From CAZBDV01 sp964490765 (GTDB lineage Bacteria > Cloacimonadota > Cloacimonadia > Cloacimonadales > JAJBBL01): 34,266 bases of DNA. The notes beneath the pieces are model-generated. The model was not told the DNA's origin, searched no databases, and saw nothing but the letters and a program-made list of their open reading frames with translations. Shown here piece after piece: positions 16,544 through 25,377 of this stretch. Numbering within the stretch: position 1 is the first letter of the stretch; each line of letters begins with the position of its first letter. The stretch lies in contig CAZBDV010000023.1 of the NCBI GenBank assembly GCA_964490765.1, forward strand, positions 1-34,266, read 5' to 3'. Position numbers and translations under genes: made by a program.

Positions 16544-17044
16544 ATGAAAAAGATGTTATTTATGGTCGCTTTACTCGTCTCTTGTGGGGCTATCTTCGCG
16601 CAGAACCCTGTTGCAGTAGGTCAGACTCAATTCAATGCAGGTTTAGGCTTTGCTAACAGTAGTGTTCCCGTCTACATTGGTTTAGATTACGGAATACATA
16701 AAGATATTACCTTAGGTGGTGAGTTATCTTTCGTCTCATATCGCGATAATTATCAACAAGATAGATATAACCATAGCGTCATCGGAATCTCCGGTAATGC
16801 TAATTATCACTTTAATCATATCTTGAATATACCATTGGACTGGGATTTTTATATTGGTCCACACCTCGGTTTTTACATCTGGAATTCTCCCGATGATTAT
16901 CCTGGATCACATGCTTCCGGTATGGGATTCGGTGCTCAAATTGGTGGACGTTACTACTTTACCGATAAATTCGGTATCAATCTTGAATTCGGAGGTGGTA
17001 ATGTTTTCTCTGGAGGAAAATTTGGTATTTCTTTGAAATTATAA
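16544..17044 (+). CDS. Outer-membrane beta-barrel protein
   Basis: 166 residues behind AAAGGAG. The signal peptide MKKMLFMVALLVSCGAIFAQ is followed by alternating strands with Tyr/Phe girdles (FNAGLGFANSSVPVYIGLDYGI, DITLGGELSFVSY, GISGNANYHFNH, DFYIGPHLGFYIW, GFGAQIGGRYYFTDKFGINLEFGGG) and the end FGISLKL. The layout fits an eight-stranded small outer-membrane barrel of the OmpX/OmpA-N type. No binding motif is evident. It is the last intact gene of the tetR-ompA module. Confidence 0.8.
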   Translation: MKKMLFMVALLVSCGAIFAQNPVAVGQTQFNAGLGFANSSVPVYIGLDYGIHKDITLGGELSFVSYRDNYQQDRYNHSVIGISGNANYHFNHILNIPLDWDFYIGPHLGFYIWNSPDDYPGSHASGMGFGAQIGGRYYFTDKFGINLEFGGGNVFSGGKFGISLKL

Positions 17045-17220
17045 CCTTATCTGATAGATTATCGATTTGCTCCTCTCATATTTGAGGGAGTTGATGAAAA
17101 GCAGAAGTATCTTGAGCAAAGAAGAATTGGAAGTTTTATTCTAATTCACCATGTACCGGGAGCCTTCTGCTTTTCGCATTCTACTCACGATACACGCTGT
17201 TCTCGGTATGGACACGGACC

Positions 17221-17358
17221 TATTGCCGAAAAGTCAGCTATTCCCCCGTCTGGAGCGGACAGAACGACCGGGGAACGAATATGCCGAGCGGCGTCTATTA
17301 CTACAGGCTCACTACACCAACAGAAACAACAGCCAACAAGATGCTTCTCCTGAGATAA
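17221..17358 (+). pseudogene. Remnant of a sorting-domain gene (C-terminal end only)
   Basis: From 17251 the frame reads WSGQNDRGTNMPSGVYYYRL, then TTPTETTANKMLLLR and a stop at 17356-17358, almost identical to residues 863-897 of the C10 peptidase (last residue Arg instead of Lys). Upstream similarity fades quickly; no start codon, catalytic domain or complete sorting motif (YPNPFNP) is left. It is the tail of a duplicated surface-protein gene whose body was lost. Confidence 0.8.
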
Positions 17359-17516
17359 CCTGAAATAAACTTAACTCTTTTCATAGAACACCTCCTGTTG
17401 TAAGAGCTGCGGTTCACCCGCAGCTCTTTTTTTTGCTATCATTCTACCTTCACTACCAGATTACAACCACCTGTAAAATATACTTCACAAAATACATAAC
17501 ACCTCCGAATCGTAGG
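17250..17516 (+). repeat. Direct repeat copy B
   Basis: Partner of 13327-13585: coding tail, 3' untranslated region, terminator and a more diverged tail, in the same orientation. It carries about 10 extra bases after CTCCTGA and an inverted terminator loop. Confidence 0.85.
17402..17434 (+). terminator. Intrinsic terminator with inverted loop
   Basis: Stem AAGAGCTGCGG / CCGCAGCTCTT and eight T as in the C10 peptidase terminator, but the loop reads TTCAC where the other copy has GTGAA: the hairpin core is the exact reverse complement of the first copy. Confidence 0.85.
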
Positions 17517-17809
17517 TAAAGATTGCGCATTGATGATCAATAATGCTTCTGTTTTATTAGAAACAACTTTGCGGTTTTCTTTCTTAAGACTAATCAACGC
17601 AATAAAGTGATTTGACGGTTCTTCGATACCCATTACTCTCTTCTTTGATTGAACTATGATTTGCTCCTTTTTGAAGCTTTTCAGGGCTATCAACAACAAT
17701 GGATAGTTTGAACTCAATCAATTTATTCGATCTGAGCTTCCAAAAATTGCTTCAACGTTTGAGAAACTATCCTTGCCATTATTAATGACTTGACTCAATT
17801 GTGTTATTA

Positions 17810-17838
17810 TTGACATGTAATATATTTAAATCTATTTT
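17810..17838 (+). promoter_or_regulatory. Possible promoter for the restriction genes
   Basis: TTGACA (17810-17815), 17-base spacer, TATTTT (17833-17838), 30 bases before the mcrB-like start. Confidence 0.45.
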
Positions 17839-17868
17839 CCAAATATATAGCACATATAGGAGATAATT

Positions 17869-19512
17869 ATGCATGAGTTCGATTTTAATTCCTTGATTCG
17901 TTTCATTAAACAAGCCAATCAAGGTGGCTTGACAAAGAGTTCTTACCCTGACAAATATCATGATTTCAAAGTTAAAATAGGATTTGGTCAAGGTACTCCT
18001 GCCAGAGTTCCTTGGATTGCTTTTTTAAAATTCAATCAAAAAGTAACGAAAGGCATTTACCCTGTCTATCTTTATTACAAAAGTAAAAACCTCCTTATTC
18101 TTGCTTACGGAGTTAGTGCAACAGAAGAGCCTGCAAGAGATTGGGATTTCAATGAAAGTAGTCCAGAAACCGTTCAAGAATATTTTCACAATAATGGTTT
18201 AGGCACCGTTGCAAGGTATCAAAATTCTTACGTATATGAAACATATCAAGTCGATCATAATAAGGAGAATTTTGGACTGGATGAAGTACAGGCTATCCAA
18301 GATCTAAACAATTTGCTATCATTTTTCGAAAAACAGTTTGAGAATCTAGACTCCGGATCATCGGACAATGAAAAAATAGATACTAACGAAGAGATTGAGA
18401 AAGATGTTGATAACTCTATCGTTTCTATGTTCTTAGAAGATGCACAAGACGCCGGTCTATTCATTCAAAATGATTTTGTTATCCGTTTTATTGCTTCTCT
18501 TCTCACTAAACCGTTCGTTATTTTGACGGGTTTATCCGGGTCTGGTAAGACAAAATTAGCACAAGCATTTGCTCGATGGATTTGCCAAGATGATAGAGAA
18601 TATAGGATTATTCCTGTTGCTGCTGATTGGACTAATCGTGAACCTTTGCTAGGATATCCTAATTCCCTTGAATCTACAAAATATGTCAAGCCAGACAATG
18701 GACTTCTCGATTTGATACTATGTGCTATAGATAAACCAGATAAACCCTTCTTTTTGATTCTCGATGAAATGAACCTAAGTCATGTTGAACGTTACTTTGC
18801 TGACTTTTTAAGTGCGTTAGAATCAGGAGAACCAATACATCTTCATTCATCAAAAGATGAACTTGATGGAGTACCGCAGAAAATTGTAATACCAGCGAAT
18901 CTTTTTATCATTGGAACAGTTAATGTTGATGAAACAACATATATGTTTAGTCCAAAAGTACTGGATCGTGCAAATGTAATAGAATTTAGAATAACCCAAG
19001 AAGAGATGAATACTTATTTACTGTCGTCTTCAATGCTTGATTTGAATCGAGTTGATGCTAAAGGATCGAAATTTGCGAAACTATTGATCCAAGAGATTAA
19101 TTTCTTAGATGACAATGTTTCAACGATCCATCAAACTTTACTATCTTTTTTCGTTGAATTGAAGCAAATCGGAGCTGAATTTGGTTACCGGAGCGCTGGT
19201 GAAATATATAAGTTCTATTCTGTTGTTAAGTTTTTATTCCCTTGGAAGAATGATGAATGGATAATAGATGTATCTATAATACAGAAACTTTTACCCAAGG
19301 TTCATGGATCAAGACGTAAACTTGAAAATGTATTGAGAACTATCGCTTCACAATGCATAAGAAATCCAGATACTATTGATGATTTATTAACCGGGAAATT
19401 ATCTTCAGAAACGATTAATCATGACATCAAGTATCCTATTTCACTAGAAAAAATTCTAAGAATGTACCAGGGAATGATTCAAAATGGATTTACAAGCTAT
19501 GCAGAAGCATAA
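17869..19512 (+). CDS. McrB-like AAA+ GTPase of a type IV restriction system
   Basis: 547 residues behind AGGAGAT. The N-terminal domain (about 1-160, with GTPARVPWIAFL and GIYPVYLYYKSKNLLILAYGVS) matches the MrcB_N / DUF3578 type thought to read modified DNA. An acidic linker (about 158-185) leads to the AAA+ domain: Walker A GLSGSGKT (221-228), the McrB-typical Walker B FFLILDEMNLSHVERYFADFLSALE (from 294), sensor segment FIIGTVNVDETTYMFSPKVLDRANVIEF (346-373) with Asn352/Asp354 and Arg367. In the McrBC family this protein forms GTP-driven rings that recognise modified DNA and translocate with the nuclease partner. Its 3' end overlaps the next gene by 29 bases, so they form an operon. Confidence 0.9.
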   Translation: MHEFDFNSLIRFIKQANQGGLTKSSYPDKYHDFKVKIGFGQGTPARVPWIAFLKFNQKVTKGIYPVYLYYKSKNLLILAYGVSATEEPARDWDFNESSPETVQEYFHNNGLGTVARYQNSYVYETYQVDHNKENFGLDEVQAIQDLNNLLSFFEKQFENLDSGSSDNEKIDTNEEIEKDVDNSIVSMFLEDAQDAGLFIQNDFVIRFIASLLTKPFVILTGLSGSGKTKLAQAFARWICQDDREYRIIPVAADWTNREPLLGYPNSLESTKYVKPDNGLLDLILCAIDKPDKPFFLILDEMNLSHVERYFADFLSALESGEPIHLHSSKDELDGVPQKIVIPANLFIIGTVNVDETTYMFSPKVLDRANVIEFRITQEEMNTYLLSSSMLDLNRVDAKGSKFAKLLIQEINFLDDNVSTIHQTLLSFFVELKQIGAEFGYRSAGEIYKFYSVVKFLFPWKNDEWIIDVSIIQKLLPKVHGSRRKLENVLRTIASQCIRNPDTIDDLLTGKLSSETINHDIKYPISLEKILRMYQGMIQNGFTSYAEA

Positions 19513-21781
19513 AATAAACACTGATTATTACATTCTATATAATATTTTGTTGCCTAATGATGAGTCAGTAACGTTAGAGTTACATCCTGAAAAAGATAAT
19601 TCTCTAAGATTGATTGATGCAGCTGAAGCAGTTCAAAATAGTGAGGCAGCCTTACAACTAAAAGAGGGTTGTAAATATGAGTATAAACTCAATAAATACA
19701 ATCTCTCTGATGATTTTGGTATAATCGAGAGATCAAGGGTTGCACCATCTGCAGGAAGAATATCACCGAAAAATTATGTAGGTACTATTTCAATAGATGT
19801 TGTTAATAACAACAAAGATATCGTAGGACAAATTAAGCTAGAGGTCCAATCTACTAAAATGGATTACCGCGAGCATTATAGAAAAATGCTAGAAGAGATC
19901 GCGGAGTATAGTACTGAATTAGTCATGCAATCAAAATCGCCATTGATTCAGAAATACGAATCATTTTTTTCCGGTAATGCTGAAACACTATATCAGAGAT
20001 TCGCTTTCATTAAGTCAATTCTTGACTCAAGGGAATTCGATGACGGAATTCAGAAAATATTATCTTCTCCGGTTTCAGTATGGTCTGAAGAAGAATGTTC
20101 TCGAGACATTAGAAATGTAAAGAGAATATCTAAAAGTATTCTTAAACAAATTGTTTCCTGCCAGCATCGAAGAGTTACCCCTATTAACAACACTTTACAT
20201 AATATTCTTCCAACTGTACCTGTCTTTTTGAACATTCACGAAAAGACTAGAAGTATTGATACTCCTGAAAATCGATTTATCAAGCACGCTCTAAATACTT
20301 TTTTATCACTCTGTACTGAAATTAACGCGAGATCTCTAAGTAACATCAGGTTACAGAATGAATCACAGATATTGATTGAGAAATTAGAACATTATCTAAA
20401 TCAAGCGATCTTCAAAGAAATATCTAATCCTGATATCCTACCATTAAATAGTCCGATTCTACAAAGAAAAGAAGGTTATAGAGAGATTTTAAGAATCTGG
20501 CTAATGTTTGATTTAGCATCAAAACTTACATGGGAAGGTGGAAATGAAATATATACAGGAGGAAAGAGAGATGTTGCGTTACTATATGAATATTGGGTAT
20601 TCTTCCGTTTATTGAGACTGGTTCAAAGAAATTTCAATATTGATCCAAAGAATCTAGACCAATTAGTTGAAGAAACCGAGAATGGCTTAGGAATTCGTTT
20701 AAAGCAAGGAAAGTACTTACCTATTAAGGGAGTCTTTGTCAATCCAAACAGATTATTGAACGTTGAACTTAGTTTTAATCGAACTTTCACTGGAAGCGCT
20801 GATTATCCCAAAGCCGGTAGTTGGACAAATAGCTTCCGGCCTGACTATACACTTAGTATATGGCCATATGGAATTGATTGCATCACCGCAGAAAAAGAGG
20901 AATTGATTGTTCATATACATTTCGATGCTAAATATCGTATAGAAGAACTCTCTGGCGTGTTTGAAGATAATCCAGAATCACCAATTGATATTAACCGGAA
21001 CCCAAAGCAAAATGATTTCATCAAAATGCATGCCTATAGAGATGCTATTAGGCGAACTGGTGGAGCTTATATTATTTATCCTGGTAATGAACAAAGGTAC
21101 TTCAAAGGTTTTCATGAAGTTATACCAGGATTAGGAGCATTCTCACTAAATCCTGGCCGTAGTGATTATGACTGTGAAGAAATTAGATCATTTTTACTAA
21201 AGGTTGTTGAACATCTGTTAGATAGAGCGACTCAAAGAGAGAAGATTTCATTTAGATCTTATCAAATATATAAACAGCTTCCTGAAAATTCTGTCTATGA
21301 TTATTTGCCTGAGCTAATAGGTATCAATAGAGATTTGATACCTGACGAAACAATGATTCTAATAGCTTGGTATAAAAACTATGAACACTTAAATTGGATT
21401 CATTCTAACAATTATTACAATGCAAGAGTTGGTGATGTTAGAGGCTCAATCAATGTTTCCGCTAAGTTATCAAGCGCAAAGTTCATCCTACTTCATGGAC
21501 CTAAGGAGACAGTTACGGGAAGAATTTATCGCTTATCAGAAAAAGGACCACGTATATGGAGCAAGACAGATCTCAACAATAGGCAATATCCTTCTAAACC
21601 TACACAGGATTTTTACCTAGTATTTGAAATCCAAAATCCAGTAGAAAAAGAATTTAATTATGCTAAGTGGAATATAAATAGCATTGGTCAATATACATCA
21701 TACAGAGGATCACCTCTACCTTTTGTTGTCAGCCTAACAGAGCTTATGAGTGTAAAAGTAAATGATGATAAAGATCTATAA
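19484..21781 (+). CDS. DUF2357 / PD-(D/E)XK nuclease, McrC-role partner
   Basis: 765 residues. The start overlaps the mcrB-like gene; an ATG at 19499 is a possible alternative. The N-terminal half (about 15-340) has the look of DUF2357, a domain related to McrC N-termini. The nuclease part (PDDEXK_7, formerly DUF524) shows LLYEYWVFFRLLRLV (366-380), RPDYTLSIW with Asp454, then HIHFDAKYRI with Asp481 and Lys483, and the family block DFIKMHAYRDAIRRTGGAYIIYPG (511-534). The catalytic D...DxK set is intact. About 170 further residues follow (see findings). As the partner of the McrB-like GTPase it should be the DNA-cutting subunit of a modification-dependent system. No methyltransferase is nearby. 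Confidence 0.85.
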   Translation: MDLQAMQKHKINTDYYILYNILLPNDESVTLELHPEKDNSLRLIDAAEAVQNSEAALQLKEGCKYEYKLNKYNLSDDFGIIERSRVAPSAGRISPKNYVGTISIDVVNNNKDIVGQIKLEVQSTKMDYREHYRKMLEEIAEYSTELVMQSKSPLIQKYESFFSGNAETLYQRFAFIKSILDSREFDDGIQKILSSPVSVWSEEECSRDIRNVKRISKSILKQIVSCQHRRVTPINNTLHNILPTVPVFLNIHEKTRSIDTPENRFIKHALNTFLSLCTEINARSLSNIRLQNESQILIEKLEHYLNQAIFKEISNPDILPLNSPILQRKEGYREILRIWLMFDLASKLTWEGGNEIYTGGKRDVALLYEYWVFFRLLRLVQRNFNIDPKNLDQLVEETENGLGIRLKQGKYLPIKGVFVNPNRLLNVELSFNRTFTGSADYPKAGSWTNSFRPDYTLSIWPYGIDCITAEKEELIVHIHFDAKYRIEELSGVFEDNPESPIDINRNPKQNDFIKMHAYRDAIRRTGGAYIIYPGNEQRYFKGFHEVIPGLGAFSLNPGRSDYDCEEIRSFLLKVVEHLLDRATQREKISFRSYQIYKQLPENSVYDYLPELIGINRDLIPDETMILIAWYKNYEHLNWIHSNNYYNARVGDVRGSINVSAKLSSAKFILLHGPKETVTGRIYRLSEKGPRIWSKTDLNNRQYPSKPTQDFYLVFEIQNPVEKEFNYAKWNINSIGQYTSYRGSPLPFVVSLTELMSVKVNDDKDL

Positions 21782-21885
21782 TCAATAGTCGATTGATTTT
21801 TTGATTCGGAATGCAAATGATTTGACATCATAATGAAGAAGCTGCTATTAGTTGACTAGGTCAAATTAAGATCTTGGAGGCCCAA

Positions 21886-22809
21886 ATGGTAAACGAATTA
21901 AAACAACCTTCAAAGACAACAAAAACCGGGGTAAAGGTTATTTTCGAGGCTCTTAAAGTACTGAAAGAGCACAATGGTGAATTACCGGGTAAGGTGGTTA
22001 TTGACAAGTTAAGGGAAAGGCTGGATTTCAACGAATGGGAAACAAGTATTTATGAGAAAACCGGATATGTTCGATGGGAATCATTGTTACATTTCTTTAC
22101 GATTGATTGTGTTAAAGCCGGATATTTACGTAAAAACAAAGGGATTTGGTATCTTACTAAAGAGGGTGAAAAAGCTCTGAAATTAGGTCCTGAGAAACTC
22201 TTTGAAACAGCTCGAATGTTATACAGAAAATGGAAGGCAAAAAAAGATAAAGAAGTAGCTAATAATCAAAATGATTCGGAAGATGATATCGACTCAAATG
22301 ATTCAACTCAGTTGCAACGAGCAAAGTTGGATAAGATAGAAGAGCAGGCAATAGAGGGTATTAAAGAATACATTTATCAGATGAATCCATATGATTTTCA
22401 GGATCTTGTAGCAGCATTGTTGAGAGCTATGGATTATCATACTCCCTTTGTATCACCGAAAGGGAGAGACGGGGGAATAGATATCATTGCTTATCGGGAT
22501 CCCCTCGGAGCAACAGATCCACGCATAAAAGTCCAGGTAAAACATAGGCCAAACAGTACTATTCCTGTTTCGGATATAAGAGGGCTGTTAGGTCTGTTAA
22601 ATAAGTCAGGAGAAATCGGACTCTTTGTCACTTCAGGAACATTTACCAATGAATCCCTTAAATCTTCAAGAGAATCACACATACATGTAAAGTTGATCGA
22701 TATTGATGACTTCATCCAGTTATGGAAAGAGTTTTACAATAACCTTACCGATGAAGATAAAAACAAGATGCCTCTTCATCAAATCTGTTTTTTGGGGGTT
22801 AATGAATAG
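21886..22809 (+). CDS. Mrr-type restriction endonuclease
   Basis: 307 residues; the ATG at 21886 with TGGAGG 5 bases upstream is preferred over a TTG at 21874. The N-terminal winged-helix domain (about 12-105, Mrr_N: TGVKVIFEALKVL..., WESLLHFFTIDCVKAGYL, GIWYLTKEGEKALKLG) is joined by an acidic linker (about 123-148) to the Mrr catalytic domain (about 165-285): MNPYDFQDLVAALL, GRDGGIDI with Asp195/Asp199, and KVQVKH with Gln217 and Lys219 of the PD-(D/E)XK core. Mrr enzymes cut modified DNA. It lies about 100 bases after the McrBC-like pair on the same strand and probably works as a second type IV activity. Confidence 0.9.
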   Translation: MVNELKQPSKTTKTGVKVIFEALKVLKEHNGELPGKVVIDKLRERLDFNEWETSIYEKTGYVRWESLLHFFTIDCVKAGYLRKNKGIWYLTKEGEKALKLGPEKLFETARMLYRKWKAKKDKEVANNQNDSEDDIDSNDSTQLQRAKLDKIEEQAIEGIKEYIYQMNPYDFQDLVAALLRAMDYHTPFVSPKGRDGGIDIIAYRDPLGATDPRIKVQVKHRPNSTIPVSDIRGLLGLLNKSGEIGLFVTSGTFTNESLKSSRESHIHVKLIDIDDFIQLWKEFYNNLTDEDKNKMPLHQICFLGVNE

Positions 22810-23151
22810 TTTAGTATCAGTCCCGTCTGGAAAAATTCAAACTCATGAATACTACGGTCAAATCGAGCCACCTGTGCGGAGTTTCTTGAGCCACCTCTTC
22901 GCTCGCTCTAAAGCTCCCCTTTAACTTGAAAAGCAAAGAAAGTCGTTTATATAACAGTGGACTAATTTAAGTATTAAGATAGCGTTTTTTTGGTTCCGAC
23001 ATTGTACACTTTTCTGTACCACCGACAGAAGTTATAAAAATGAATTGCATTTATAATACCTGGAATGGGTACAATAATCAGTAAAATTAGGTCCATATTA
23101 AAATACCGTTTACAATCAAGGTATTGGATTTTCGACTCTTTAACAAGCTTT
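22810..23151. other. Intergenic stretch between convergent mrr and AIPR genes
   Basis: About 340 bases. No coding frame or clear terminator hairpin with a T-run was found; only a short dyad GTACA/TGTAC near 23003-23020. Confidence 0.45.
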
Positions 23152-24981
23152 TCAATTGCGACTTATGTTGAAATATGCAGCAAGATCTGAATTTAATGTT
23201 CTCCCCTTGTAGTATCCATCATAATTGTACACTCTTATTATTTCCTCAGTATCTTCTTTTGCGTGCATATTAAAATAACGACTATTTTCTGCTTTTTTTG
23301 ATGCATATTCTTCGAAATCAAGCCATTTATCAATGATATCATCTACATGCTCTTCCACCATTTCAATGGATTCGATGTTCTTGTAAAACTTGGCGACAAC
23401 AATACTGGTTACCGCATACTTTCCATATCTAAGGGCTTGACCGTAATTAATTGTACCATAAGAATCTTTTTTGTCATCAGATAATTTTTTCTCGATTTGA
23501 ACCAAAGTTTGATGACACTTATAGGCATAATAGTATTCAGGGACTCGATCCGAATTTTTTAAAAATTTTATAAAGTTGGCCTCTCGAAAGATTACTCTTT
23601 CGCTATTACGTCTAGCTTCTGCAGCAAAACCATCACATGCCATAGATAGCCGCAATAACAATTCTCTATCTATAATTTGATCTTTACTTATATATTTATC
23701 TCGCACGCCATCTGCATACTCTCCTTTTTTACGTTCATAGTATACACCAAATTTGTTAAATAGTTCATTTTGGAGAACAATTTGAATTTTATCATTTGAA
23801 CGTCTATCAGAATCCGATACTTCGCTTTGATTATTCGTGGCCTTCGAAATCTCCTCGATTAATCTCAATTTCTGTTCTTCATTTTTACTCGCAGACTCGC
23901 TGAATGTGATAATCTTAAGTAGTACTTCTTTGTTTTTGAAAATATCTCCACTCCTTTTACCTTCCTCAATGTCCTCATAAATCCTGCTAAGAGTATATGC
24001 TGTTTGACCTCCGTTGATTATTTGTGGATTTGTAATTATAATCTGTGCCATACCTTTTCGACCGATTTTATCATTAAATGCAGTTTCGTCAGACAGCATC
24101 GTTATCCCGTTGTTAAACAAAGCAAATTCGTTAGTTGTTTTGTCACATATTGTTTTATGTATTTCTTTGTTCACTTCGTTATTTTTGAGTTCAAGAAAAC
24201 AGCGTGGGTTAAACCTCAAAATTGAATTCTTGTATTTATATAATATCCTGCCGATTTCCATAGTAGGTATAAATACAACAGTAATATCGCAATCTGTGTA
24301 TTCGGTTTCTACATTGTAGCCAATCCGAGCATTTGATGACGATTTATTTAATAGATTCAGTCTAATGTATAGCTCTGAATAGTTGTAGTAAGTACCTGTT
24401 ACAATCGGAAACACTAATTCATTATATGTTTTCTCAAAGTCGAATATAGTTGCAGGAAACCCACCTGTAAGTTTTCTTAAATCACTTTGCTTTGTTCCCC
24501 TTAAATTAGCAAGGATTACTACTTCGTTTGAATATTTACCAATGTCGTGTATCCCTGATAAGTCACACAAAAGTTTCTGTATTTTCCCATTATAATCAAT
24601 ACCGTATTCGTCTTTTGTTTCACCATCTAATATACGACAAGCGTCCATTTTTAATAGCTCTGATAATTCTATTTCCTTGTTTTCATAGTTATCTGGTTTG
24701 CTTCTAAATTTAGACTGTAAGAGAATGATTTTTTTACTTTCTTTATCTATATAATATGCATCTATTCCCCCATCTTGTGTTCCATCAGTAATTAATTCCT
24801 CGCGCGAAATAAAATCCAAGATGCCAAAAGACACTTTAAGGTATAGGTGGATGAATGCTCTGGAGCGAGCATTATTAATTTTTTCGATATCACTTGCTTT
24901 GGGTCGGTATCTCTTGAACTCCTTTGGAGCCTCTGACCTGATCCGATCAAGTATATTGATAAGTGTAGAGTATTTTCTCAT
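23152..24981 (-). CDS. AIPR-family protein (abortive phage infection resistance)
   Basis: 609 residues behind AAAGGAGG. The N-terminal part has a restriction-nuclease-like core: Glu62, GTQDGGIDAYYI with Asp70/Asp74, then IILLQSKFRS with Gln89/Lys91, a PD-(D/E)XK pattern. The AIPR signature (PF10592) occupies about 215-480: FNPRCFLELKNNEVNKEIHKTI, FALFNNGITML and IIITNPQIINGGQTAYTLSRIYED. The family is named for a lactococcal abortive infection protein; its mechanism is not settled. It is convergent to mrr and has its own promoter, so it is a separate unit of the island. Confidence 0.87.
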   Translation of the reverse strand: MRKYSTLINILDRIRSEAPKEFKRYRPKASDIEKINNARSRAFIHLYLKVSFGILDFISREELITDGTQDGGIDAYYIDKESKKIILLQSKFRSKPDNYENKEIELSELLKMDACRILDGETKDEYGIDYNGKIQKLLCDLSGIHDIGKYSNEVVILANLRGTKQSDLRKLTGGFPATIFDFEKTYNELVFPIVTGTYYNYSELYIRLNLLNKSSSNARIGYNVETEYTDCDITVVFIPTMEIGRILYKYKNSILRFNPRCFLELKNNEVNKEIHKTICDKTTNEFALFNNGITMLSDETAFNDKIGRKGMAQIIITNPQIINGGQTAYTLSRIYEDIEEGKRSGDIFKNKEVLLKIITFSESASKNEEQKLRLIEEISKATNNQSEVSDSDRRSNDKIQIVLQNELFNKFGVYYERKKGEYADGVRDKYISKDQIIDRELLLRLSMACDGFAAEARRNSERVIFREANFIKFLKNSDRVPEYYYAYKCHQTLVQIEKKLSDDKKDSYGTINYGQALRYGKYAVTSIVVAKFYKNIESIEMVEEHVDDIIDKWLDFEEYASKKAENSRYFNMHAKEDTEEIIRVYNYDGYYKGRTLNSDLAAYFNISRN

Positions 24982-25377
24982 ATTAACCTCCTTTCATACT
25001 TATTAACTAATAATCTTAATATAGTCAAGTCCTAGATGTTGGTGTAAAATTACAACTAATTGTTCAATCTCACACTTAAAGACCATAGGAGCTAAACGGA
25101 AAAAGTCTTAAACATTACCCTGGTCTCAGGTTTGAACTATATCATCTCCAATCTATATTTTCTTCTTTCTTGATTGATCAGATCAGCCCGTCTTAAGTAG
25201 AAATCATTTTTCTTGAGTTTCTTCTGACATTTCGATATAAATATAGAATTGATAGAGTACAATTATCAATCCCGGCTATCCAATTTGATAATCCAATTAC
25301 TGATAATGATTCTTCTCTTGATTTCTACTTCGATAAGATGATTATTTTTTTGCTGAGAGCAAATCATTATTGTCCTT
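24982..25377. other. Intergenic stretch upstream of the AIPR gene
   Basis: About 400 AT-rich bases. Holds a candidate AIPR promoter (25000-25028) and a perfect 7-bp inverted repeat ATTGATA / TATCAAT with a 9-base loop at 25248-25270. No gene seen. Confidence 0.5.
25000..25028 (-). promoter_or_regulatory. Possible promoter for the AIPR gene
   Basis: On the minus strand TTGACT (25023-25028), 17-base spacer, TAATAA (25000-25005), 19 bases before the start codon, which would leave a very short leader. Confidence 0.35.

Larger units (their letters stand above)
17045..17868. other. Gene remnant, repeat copy B and spacer before the defence island
   Basis: About 820 bases without an intact gene. 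They hold the decayed 3' end of a second C10-peptidase-type gene, its terminator, the weakly conserved tail of repeat B, and then AT-rich sequence with a possible promoter at 17810-17838. Confidence 0.6.

Noticed and set aside
17439..17717. Minus-strand frame of 92 residues between the repeat copy and the restriction genes
   Set aside because: It begins at a TTG with no ribosome site, its last third is antisense to the duplicated non-coding segment, and I recognise no domain. Probably chance.
17782..17802. Weak third match to the TetR operator upstream of the mcrB-like gene
   Set aside because: Only the right half-site fits (ACTCAATTGT); the left half is poor and there is no functional reason to link the restriction genes to this regulator.
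22923..23150. Search for a tRNA or small structured RNA between mrr and the AIPR gene
   Set aside because: No cloverleaf or strong stem with a T-run was found by eye; only short dyads.
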